From Polaribacter sargassicola (GTDB lineage Bacteria; Bacteroidota; Bacteroidia; Flavobacteriales; Flavobacteriaceae), in the NCBI RefSeq assembly GCF_021991835.1, contig NZ_JAHDAU010000004.1, positions 1 to 64,000 of the forward strand: a stretch of DNA of 64,000 nt, read 5' to 3'. Within the stretch, counting starts at the first letter, position 1. Every line of letters begins with the position of its first letter. Below, piece by piece: positions 1 through 6,471 of this stretch. The translations under genes and the position numbers were made by a program. The notes beneath the pieces are model-generated. The model was not told the origin of the DNA. It worked only from the letters and a program-made list of their open reading frames with translations, and ran no database searches.

Positions 1-118
1 ACAACAGACCAAGAAAAATTATTGGATATAAAACACCTAAAGAAATGATGGACTTAGAACTAAAATTTGTAGCTTAGTAACATCAAAAAAACAATACGGT
101 TTGTTGCGTTACAACATT
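1..118 (+). mobile_element. IS30-family element, 3' end (left copy, cut by window edge)
   Basis: The frame from position 3 to the TAG at 75-77 encodes the end of an IS30-type transposase, with the typical NNRPRK...GYKTPKE motif. About 40 bp of non-coding IS end follow. The same stretch recurs at 5996-6118 with two mismatches (positions 50 and 98), and the copies diverge right after GAATC, so the IS terminus lies at or before about 118. The body of the element lies left of the window. GTTACAA at 108-114, inside the shared stretch, is also complementary to the R'' core of the first attC site, so the exact IS/cassette border is uncertain. Confidence 0.7.
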
Positions 119-174
119 GAATCCAAGTAATCGCTGAAAACCTTCTTAAACTAATAATAGTATTTCCGATTATT

Positions 175-843
175 ATGTTAACCTTAAAAAATAAAAAATT
201 AGAAACTCTGAAAGTTTTAAGTGCATTTGTAATATTTTTCCTTGTTAATCAGATTTCTGTTAACTTACCATCTATTAGTTCTGAATTTAGAATTTTTAAC
301 TCGAGTTCAAACTGGAATTGGGATGGAAAAATTTATACAATAATTTGTTCTATATTATTTCTACTATTCTACAAAAAATATCAGCTTAAAGATTATTTCT
401 TGACTTTTAAACAGGAAAATAAGTTTTTTAAAAAAGGAGTTATAATAATTATCTCACTTTTGATTTTTAAAATTACACTGATGTTTTTTGCGCCAAATAA
501 ACTTCTGAATTGGGAAACACTTTTTTATCAATTTTCAATGCCAGGTTTAGACGAAGAAATTGCTTATAGAGGAATAATGCTTGGACTTTTGACAAAAATA
601 TTGAAATACAAAAATTTAATATTAAATTCGTCTGTTTGGATAACTGCAATATTGTTTGGATTTGCACACGGACTTTCACTTTCAAAAGAATTTAGTATAA
701 TATTTAATATATACCCGTTTTTAATAACAATGTTTTATGGATTAATTTGGGGTTGGATTACAATAAAAAGTGGGAGTGTTTTATTAGCTTTAATTTCTCA
801 CAATTTAGGAAATGGAATGGGAAATATAATTAGAATGAGATAA
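175..843 (+). CDS. CPBP-family intramembrane metalloprotease (cassette 1)
   Basis: A 222-aa polytopic membrane protein with the three conserved CPBP (CAAX protease/abortive-infection-like) motifs: EExxxR in DEEIAYRG near residue 127, FAHG near 163, and HNLGN near 209. These Glu and His residues form the metal site of the family. It is the only gene of the first cassette, which runs from about 109 to 981, and it is followed 10 bp after its stop by attC1. Substrate unknown. In bacteria the family includes bacteriocin self-immunity and protein-processing members; an immunity-type role is inference. No strong ribosome binding site is visible. Confidence 0.85.
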   Translation: MLTLKNKKLETLKVLSAFVIFFLVNQISVNLPSISSEFRIFNSSSNWNWDGKIYTIICSILFLLFYKKYQLKDYFLTFKQENKFFKKGVIIIISLLIFKITLMFFAPNKLLNWETLFYQFSMPGLDEEIAYRGIMLGLLTKILKYKNLILNSSVWITAILFGFAHGLSLSKEFSIIFNIYPFLITMFYGLIWGWITIKSGSVLLALISHNLGNGMGNIIRMR

Positions 844-853
844 AAAATACTGC

Positions 854-987
854 TTGTAACACCGTATAAAAAAAATTGCTAAATTAGTGTTTAAACAAAG
901 GTAGTTGCATTTTTATCAACTTCTGAATTTCCTTCGGAAATTCCTCGCTGACAAAACCGCAAATTTCCTTATACAACAACGTTGGGT
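854..987 (+). repeat. attC site 1 (integron recombination site)
   Basis: The 134-bp site starts with R'' TTGTAAC (854-860) and ends with R' GTTGGGT (981-987). Inner boxes pair: CCGTATAA near the left matches TTATAC near the right. A small central hairpin with stem TTTCC/GGAAA and loop TTC is present. R'' departs from RYYYAAC at its first and third bases but is complementary to GTTACAA at 108-114, the presumed start of this cassette. About 10 differences from attC2 apart from the core sites. Confidence 0.85.
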
Positions 988-998
988 GTAATTAAAAA

Positions 999-1679
999 AT
1001 GAAAATATTTAACGACTTTAAAAATTTTTATAATAATCAAAATTCAGAAAAATGGAATTTTGCGGAAAATTATGTTCCAGAAATTTTTGAATCAAAATTT
1101 ATTGTTCATTGGATTTATGGAATAATTGAAAATTTTCCATTCGAGAAATATCCTTTAAAAAACGAAACATTTCAAGACCAAAATAAACGAGTGAAAATTG
1201 AAAAAGAATTTAATGTTTTACTTAAAAAAGAGGAACTGTATAAACCTGTTTCAATTAAATTTTTATCAGAAAAATTCAATGTGGAATATTCACAAAAAAC
1301 TGTTGAATTAATCCCTGAAAACCCTGGAGTTCATTATTTGGAAAACTTAAGCATAAATAAACTTAAAGAATCTCTTGAGAAGCTGAAAGAAAAGTCAAAA
1401 CTGAATTTGTTAATTTATGAAAACGAAGAATATAATTATCGAATTGAAGAATTACAAAGAGAATATGAAAATATTAGTTTGGAAAAATATTTTGAAATAC
1501 AGGAATTATATAGTTTTCAATTAGACATTTGTCTTTTCGAGGAAAATTTAAACTGGTGTTTAATAACAGCTGAAGATATACCAATTCTATTGGGTTGCAA
1601 AAAAGGTTTGGAATGTGAAATTGAACAGAAAATGAATTTGGAATTATTTAAAATAGAGAATAAACAAGAAATGTATTAA
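999..1679 (+). CDS. Hypothetical cassette protein (cassette 2)
   Basis: A 226-aa soluble, acidic and Lys/Glu-rich protein with no signal peptide or membrane segment. I do not recognise the family. Residues about 115-165 are predicted helical, with many Leu/Lys/Glu. It starts 12 nt after the R' core of attC1 and stops 8 nt before the R'' of attC2, so it fills the cassette 982-1815. R'' of its own attC (ACCCAAC) is the exact complement of the GTTGGGT at its 5' boundary, extending to 10 bp (GTTGGGTGTA), as expected for a cassette that integrated as a circle. Confidence 0.8.
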   Translation: MKIFNDFKNFYNNQNSEKWNFAENYVPEIFESKFIVHWIYGIIENFPFEKYPLKNETFQDQNKRVKIEKEFNVLLKKEELYKPVSIKFLSEKFNVEYSQKTVELIPENPGVHYLENLSINKLKESLEKLKEKSKLNLLIYENEEYNYRIEELQREYENISLEKYFEIQELYSFQLDICLFEENLNWCLITAEDIPILLGCKKGLECEIEQKMNLELFKIENKQEMY

Positions 1680-1687
1680 AAAACTAC

Positions 1688-1821
1688 ACCCAACACCGTA
1701 TAAAAAAAATTGCTAAATTAGTGCTCAAACAAAGGCAGTTGCATTTTTGCCAACTTCTGAATTTCCTTCGGAAATTCCTCGCTTACAAAACCGCAACTTT
1801 TCTTATACAACAACGTTAGGC
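1688..1821 (+). repeat. attC site 2
   Basis: A 134-bp site from R'' ACCCAAC (1688-1694) to R' GTTAGGC (1815-1821). Its interior is nearly identical to attC1, including the central TTTCC-TTC-GGAAA hairpin and the inner CCGTATAA/TTATAC pairing. The R'' base pairs with R' of the previous site (GTTGGGT), not with its own R', which is the diagnostic arrangement of integrated gene cassettes. Confidence 0.92.
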
Positions 1822-1828
1822 AACATTA

Positions 1829-2509
1829 ATGAAAAACAGCAGTATTTACATATTAAGTTTAGTATTATTAATGAATTTATTTTCTTGTAAAAAAGATAAT
1901 AAACTGAAAAAAATTGAGCCCAAAACTGAAACAAAAACAACTGTTGTAAAAATTAAGGAAAATAAAATTTCGACTATTGAAAGAGATTCAACTTTGGAAT
2001 TTCAAAAAGTAGATTTAATTTACACATATTCTGACAAACAAATTGACACTTTAATAGGATTTTGTAATTGCGAAAAGAACGTTAAAAAAAACACCTTAAA
2101 AATTCAAATCAGAACTGAATTTCCTTCTTTGAGTGAACTTAAAAAAGGAAATAGAAGTGCAACTGAATTTCAAATGGGAATTGAAAGACAATATAGATTT
2201 CTGACTTTTTATTTGAGAGATTCTATTGTGGAAAAAACAAAGATTTTTAAAGCATCAACAGAATCACAATTTGAAAATAAAAAAATAGATTCAAGTTCAA
2301 TTAAAAACTATGAAATTAAAATCAGCAAATTTGACTATAAAATTGCTCAAAATGTTTGGGGGAATTATGAATTAGAATTGCCAAATCCTTTTGGTTTTAT
2401 TGAAAATGATTTTAAAATAAAAGGAACATTCCATTGTAATAATTGGAGAATTGTAGAATATAAAGAATTGCCACATTGGACTATAAAAGGAAATAATTAT
2501 ATTGAATAA
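1829..2509 (+). CDS. Predicted lipoprotein of unknown function (cassette 3)
   Basis: A 226-aa protein with a lipoprotein signal peptide: a short basic start, a hydrophobic core, and the lipobox LFSC with Cys20. It should be lipidated and anchored in the envelope. The mature part is Lys/Thr-rich for about 30 residues and then a globular domain of mixed strands that I cannot assign. It starts 7 nt after the R' of attC2. Cassette limits are 1816-2646. Confidence 0.8.
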   Translation: MKNSSIYILSLVLLMNLFSCKKDNKLKKIEPKTETKTTVVKIKENKISTIERDSTLEFQKVDLIYTYSDKQIDTLIGFCNCEKNVKKNTLKIQIRTEFPSLSELKKGNRSATEFQMGIERQYRFLTFYLRDSIVEKTKIFKASTESQFENKKIDSSSIKNYEIKISKFDYKIAQNVWGNYELELPNPFGFIENDFKIKGTFHCNNWRIVEYKELPHWTIKGNNYIE

Positions 2510-2517
2510 AAAACGTT

Positions 2518-2652
2518 GCCTAACACCGTGTAAAAAAAATTGCTTAATTTCAGCTTAATCAAAGTTAGTCGCATTTTTGTAAACTCCTATTTTCCTGCGG
2601 AAAATAGCCGTTCACTTTAAACGCAACTTTCCTTAACACAACAACGTTGGCA
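2518..2652 (+). repeat. attC site 3
   Basis: A 135-bp site from R'' GCCTAAC (2518-2524) to R' GTTGGCA (2646-2652). R'' is complementary to GTTAGGC of attC2, and the pairing extends to 10 bp. Inner boxes CCGTGTAA and TTAACACAA pair imperfectly. Central hairpin TATTTTCC-TGC-GGAAAATA. The interior is related to attC1 and attC2 but more divergent. Confidence 0.92.
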
Positions 2653-2721
2653 AAAATATACCTAATAATAGTTATTGTGAATTTTAAATACTATATTTAT
2701 TTTTACTAAAAATCTTGAATT

Positions 2722-3600
2722 ATGAAAAAACAATTTACTTTAGTCTTTCTTATTTTTATTTGTTTAAATTCCTTCTCCCAAGAAAAGGTTGCTTATTATC
2801 CATTTAATGAAAATGCAAATGATGAGAGTGGAAATGGATATAATGGAGAAATTTTTAACTCACTTCCAACCGAAGATAGGTTTAATAAATCTAATAGTGC
2901 TTTTCTTTTCGGTAACAACAAATACATTAAGGTACTTAATGGAAACAATATGAATGTTTTTACTAATTCAATTTCTATATCTTGTTGGGTAAAACCCATT
3001 GAACAAAATGGAGTTAATGCTATACTTGCGAAATGGCCTGTTGAACAAAGTAAAGATCATTTTGGTATTTGGTTGAGTAATATGAAACCTGTTTTAGGGA
3101 TAGGTCATCCTTCAGTTTCTGTTCCTGGTATTACATTCAATTATACTTTGGAAAGTAATGAATGGTATTTTTTAACTTTTACTTGGTCAACAGGTATTCA
3201 TAAATTATATGTTAATGGTGTGTTCATTGAAGAAATAGATAATCAAAACTATTCAAAAATTTCTGAATCATCAGATGCAGAATTATTTATAGGAAACGAT
3301 GGTCAAAACAGGTATTTCGAAGGAAAAATTGATGAAGTTGCAATTTTTAAAAATGAATTAACACTTTCAGAAGTTCAAAATTTATATGACACTTCACTAA
3401 ATATCAATGAAAATAAATTGAATGATATAAAAATTATGTTCTTAAATGGAAAAATTGAACTGTCTGACAAGGAATACTTTTTAAACATTTATGACAGTTT
3501 AGGTAAGAAAATACAAAATGAAAATTTAAGTAAAGGTTTATATATATTGAAAATTTCTAATGGAAGAAATAATTTAGTAAAAAAGCTTTTATTGAAATAA
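2722..3600 (+). CDS. Secreted LamG-domain protein with T9SS sorting tail (cassette 4)
   Basis: A 292-aa protein. Residues 1-19 are a signal peptide. Residues about 22-210 form a LamG/concanavalin-like lectin domain: AYYPFN start, SISCWVKP strand, LYVNGV hairpin, and the closing GKIDEVAIFKNELTLSEVQNLY segment. Residues about 225-292 resemble a type A sorting domain of the type IX secretion system (NIYDSLGKKI, LSKGLYILKI, VKKLLLK). It is probably exported to the cell surface or released, and may bind glycans; the ligand is unknown. Its start is 69 nt after the attC3 R' core, the longest 5' gap in this array. Confidence 0.88.
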   Translation: MKKQFTLVFLIFICLNSFSQEKVAYYPFNENANDESGNGYNGEIFNSLPTEDRFNKSNSAFLFGNNKYIKVLNGNNMNVFTNSISISCWVKPIEQNGVNAILAKWPVEQSKDHFGIWLSNMKPVLGIGHPSVSVPGITFNYTLESNEWYFLTFTWSTGIHKLYVNGVFIEEIDNQNYSKISESSDAELFIGNDGQNRYFEGKIDEVAIFKNELTLSEVQNLYDTSLNINENKLNDIKIMFLNGKIELSDKEYFLNIYDSLGKKIQNENLSKGLYILKISNGRNNLVKKLLLK

Positions 3601-3611
3601 TAAAATACTTT

Positions 3612-3746
3612 TGCCAACACCGTGTAAAAAAGAATTGCTGGTAAAAGCTTACTTACGAAAATCCTCTCGGATTTTCTTGGTTTGTGTTTTATTTACCAAC
3701 TTTATTACTTGAAACACACAACTTTTCTTACACAAACACGTTATGT
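3612..3746 (+). repeat. attC site 4
   Basis: A 135-bp site from R'' TGCCAAC (3612-3618) to R' GTTATGT (3740-3746). R'' complements GTTGGCA of attC3. Inner pairing is GTGTAA with TTACAC. The central hairpin is GAAAATCC-TCTC-GGATTTTC. Its middle differs from attC1-3, so the array holds at least two attC sequence types. Confidence 0.92.
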
Positions 3747-3768
3747 GTAATACAAACCAAAAGGAGAA

Positions 3769-4359
3769 ATGAAAAAGAAAAAAATAATTTTCAACATATT
3801 AACTGCTCTTATTTTAATGATATTAATATTCCTATATATGAATAAGGATAAATTTGTCTATGTAGGTTCAGTAGACATTATTGAAGTTGATTGTAGTAAT
3901 AAACATCAAATCTTGAGCGAAGTATATGAAAGTGACCAAAGGATCAGAAAAGCAAACAATCTCATCAAATACGCTAAAGAAGATCATCGGAATCAAGAAT
4001 TAGTGATTAGCATTATTGAAAAGTGCGGTATGCCAACATTAAATGAGGTGACTCAAAAACATATGAATGCAATCTGGCTGGGACTGCAACACACTGATGA
4101 AAAAATTAGAAAAAAGTATTTTCCACAAATAGAGAAAGCAGTAGAAAATGGAGATTTATCTAAACAACAATATGCATTAATGAAAGATAGGATTTTAATG
4201 GATGAAGGTAAACCCCAAATATATGGTTCACAGATAAAAAATGGAAAATTATATAAATTAGAAAATCCTGAAACTGTAAACGAAAGAAGAAAGGAAATGG
4301 GAATGGAAACAATAGAGGATTATTTAAAGTATTTCAACATTCAATTTAATCCGAATTAA
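3769..4359 (+). CDS. DUF6624-like protein with N-terminal membrane anchor (cassette 5)
   Basis: A 196-aa protein. Residues about 7-25 are one hydrophobic segment after a Lys-rich start, so it is a signal anchor or uncleaved signal. The rest carries the pattern I associate with DUF6624: SDQRIR near 55, CGMPTLNEV near 87, an Ala/Trp plus QHTD segment near 100-107, DR followed by PQIYGSQ near 143-155, and VNERRKEMGM near 170. Biochemical function is unknown. The context GGAGAAATG gives it a good ribosome binding site for this array. Confidence 0.8.
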   Translation: MKKKKIIFNILTALILMILIFLYMNKDKFVYVGSVDIIEVDCSNKHQILSEVYESDQRIRKANNLIKYAKEDHRNQELVISIIEKCGMPTLNEVTQKHMNAIWLGLQHTDEKIRKKYFPQIEKAVENGDLSKQQYALMKDRILMDEGKPQIYGSQIKNGKLYKLENPETVNERRKEMGMETIEDYLKYFNIQFNPN

Positions 4360-4368
4360 AAATACTAC

Positions 4369-4500
4369 ACATAACACCGTGTATAATTTACTACTAGTTT
4401 CGGTTTTTCTTGCGAAAAACCTCGCAAACGTAAAAGTCAGTAATTTGTAGTTTTTATTCGCTAAATTTACGCAGCAAATAATACACATAGAACGTTGTGC
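4369..4500 (+). repeat. attC site 5
   Basis: A 132-bp site from R'' ACATAAC (4369-4375) to R' GTTGTGC (4494-4500). R'' complements GTTATGT of attC4. Inner pairing is CCGTGTAT with ATACACA. Central hairpin GGTTTTT-CTTGC-GAAAAACC. The most divergent interior of the five complete sites. Confidence 0.92.
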
Positions 4501-4526
4501 AACATACCCAAAAACCTAACTGAAAT

Positions 4527-5291
4527 TTGACTGAATCGCTGAAAAACATATTTGAATTTCTAATTGAAAATCGAATTTACAATAAGGAATTACAAACAAG
4601 ATATTACTCTGGAATTGTAAATTCGCAAAAAAGTAAAGCGGAAAAAATTGTTTCACTTTTGTATCATACAGCGAACACTCAAAGTCAACCGAAAATCGAC
4701 TATCTCGCTGAATTTTATCAAAAAATCTATCAAAATACTGACTTGCTGAATTCTTTTTCTGGATTTATGTCTGTAATCAATCCGAATGGAACTGAACCGA
4801 AAAATTACAACGGACTTTACAACGGAATGCGTGAACAAAAAGGTTGGGGAGAAAAGACTTCTGCCCTATTTGTAAAAACCATTTTCCACTTGCATAATAA
4901 AGAATATCCAAATGATTTACGGATTTGGAACGATGCACCAACTGACTTAAAAAATAATGACTCATTTTATCTTCCAGTTGACGCCGTAATAATTGCAATT
5001 TTCAAGAAAATCCAATCAAAAAATTGGAACTTTAAAAATGTAAACAAAATTATCGCTGACAATTATAGCGGAAAGGACATTGAGGTTTGGGACGATTTAT
5101 GGTTTTGGGGATTTATAACACAAATTGGAACTGGAAACGACAGAAAAATGGGATGGAATTTAAACAAGTATTGGACTTTGAGAGAAAGTGACAAAAGTCC
5201 GAAAATGATAAAAGAAATTAAGAACAAAGCGGAACAGTTTCTGACTGTTTTGAATAAAAAAAGTACGTTGCACAACAAAGTACTGTGGTAA
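4527..5291 (+). CDS. Hypothetical protein, weak HhH-GPD-like signature (cassette 6)
   Basis: 254 aa, using a TTG start because there is no usable ATG before residue 80. GWGEKTSALFV near residue 103 resembles the helix-hairpin-helix of HhH-GPD DNA glycosylases, and a PVDAVI segment lies near 150. The spacing to that Asp (about 40 residues) is longer than usual, so a glycosylase call is only tentative. The reading frame runs through the attC R'' core (5270-5276). The last five codons after it come from the inserted IS110 DNA. In an intact attC like its neighbours (AACACCGTGTAA) it would end three codons after the core (HNTV-stop). Confidence 0.7.
   Translation: MTESLKNIFEFLIENRIYNKELQTRYYSGIVNSQKSKAEKIVSLLYHTANTQSQPKIDYLAEFYQKIYQNTDLLNSFSGFMSVINPNGTEPKNYNGLYNGMREQKGWGEKTSALFVKTIFHLHNKEYPNDLRIWNDAPTDLKNNDSFYLPVDAVIIAIFKKIQSKNWNFKNVNKIIADNYSGKDIEVWDDLWFWGFITQIGTGNDRKMGWNLNKYWTLRESDKSPKMIKEIKNKAEQFLTVLNKKSTLHNKVLW
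5270..5276 (+). repeat. attC site 6, only R'' core left
   Basis: GCACAAC is complementary to GTTGTGC of attC5, with flanking bases extending the match (TTGCACAAC against GTTGTGCAA). The expected continuation ACCGTGTA is replaced by AAAGTACTG, the start of the IS110-family fragment. The remaining part of the site is not found downstream. Confidence 0.8.
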
Positions 5292-5963
5292 AAAACAAGT
5301 AAAAACTCATTAACTTTTTACTAAAGTACTTCTATAATTATTATCATAATTAAGTCCTGATTTTGCGATAGCAAAAGCCTGTTTTAATAGCTTATTACAA
5401 ACCGCTATTAAGGCTAATTTTTTGCTCTTTCCTTTGGCGACCAATCGATCGTATATTGCTTTACATGCATGGTTATATTTACAGGCATTAAAGCTACACA
5501 TAAATAATAAATTCCGAAGCTTTTGATTTTCTATTTTACTAATTCGCGCACGTCCTTTTACGCTACTTCCACTTTGTCGAATCACTGGTGTTAATCCTGC
5601 GTAACTACACAATTCACTGCCGCTTGTAAAACGATCAAATCCATCGGTTAAAACCACTAACATTAATGAGGTTTTGGGACCAATTCCTGGAATGGTTTTT
5701 AAGCGTGTTAAAATATCCTGATGTACTTCTTTTACTAAAACCAACAATTTATCTTCTATCATGTTTAACTCTTTCTGAACCTGTTTTAAGCTCCGTTTTA
5801 AAGAGCTAACAACCGCTTTGCTTGGGTTACCTAAAACAGCTTCGCCATGTAGCTTGTTTTTTAACATGGTGCTTTGTTTTGTATACACACTTAGTAGTCT
5901 GGTCATTTGAAGACATTCTAATTGATGCTTTGATAAAGGAACTAATTTTAATAAAATTGACAT
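5277..5963 (-). mobile_element. IS110-family element, truncated, inserted in attC
   Basis: It begins directly after the attC6 R'' core and ends near 5963, where IS30 sequence starts. It contains the C-terminal part of the transposase and about 33 bp between the transposase stop and the attC junction. The 8-mer AAAGTACT occurs at 5277-5284 and again at 5323-5330. The half of the element coding for the catalytic N-terminal domain is missing, so it cannot move by itself. Members of the IS110/IS1111 family that target attC sites are described in the literature; the junction here fits that behaviour. Confidence 0.75.
5310..5963 (-). pseudogene. IS110-family transposase, C-terminal fragment
   Basis: The 217-residue frame matches the second half of IS110-type transposases: a coiled segment (residues about 20-85), then the transposase_20 domain with IPGIGPKTSLML near 95, a YAGLTPVIRQSGS segment near 120, and a KGRARISK...LRNLLFM segment near 140-155. 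The N-terminal DEDD catalytic domain is missing. The Met at 5963 is an internal residue of the original protein, and a stop lies just upstream in frame at the IS30 junction. Confidence 0.85.
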
Positions 5964-6118
5964 AAAACAGCTTCAAAATATTCAACAAAAATTAAACAAC
6001 AGACCAAGAAAAATTATTGGATATAAAACACCTAAAGAAATGATGAACTTAGAACTAAAATTTGTAGCTTAGTAACATCAAAAAAACAATACAGTTTGTT
6101 GCGTTACAACATTGAATC
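5962..6118 (+). mobile_element. IS30-family element, 3' fragment (right copy)
   Basis: From 5962 to the TAG at 6070-6072 the frame reads an IS30 transposase C-terminus (KQLQNIQQKLNNRPRK ... GYKTPKE). It is joined abruptly to the IS110 fragment at about 5962. The part from 5996 is the same as 1-118 except for two substitutions. Only about 37 codons of the transposase remain, so this copy is dead. It is in the same orientation as the left copy, so the two form direct repeats around the whole visible cassette block. Confidence 0.8.
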
Positions 6119-6471
6119 TAAAGAAAAATATGAAATCAATAACCATTTGAAATTGAATATTTTTTCATCAACTAAAAAAACTGATGTTCTATTTAATTTT
6201 GTTTCATCAATCGACTTTAATCAATATAGGTGTATTTTAGGATATTTTTTTTAAAAAATCATCATAAATTAGTTCTTTATATTTTTTACTTAGATTTTTG
6301 ATTTATTACATTTCTTTTAGAATATTTATGAAAATACTTACAGATTTTCTATTAAGTTTTTATTTCCTAAATTTATTACCTAAACCATACAACTGAACAA
6401 TACAAAAAACATTGTATTTAATACTTAATTCAAGATAATACTATTTACCATAAGCTATTTATCTCAAAAAA
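6119..6471. other. AT-rich spacer without recognised gene
   Basis: 353 bp with no coding frame I can support, no attC site and no clear terminator. It separates the mobile block from the first gene that looks chromosomal. Runs of T and A dominate. Confidence 0.6.

Noticed and set aside
6095..6118. GTTACAA in the right IS30 copy as the start of a seventh cassette
   Set aside because: No gene in the correct place, no attC in the following 350 bp, and the preceding bases do not resemble the end of the other attC sites.
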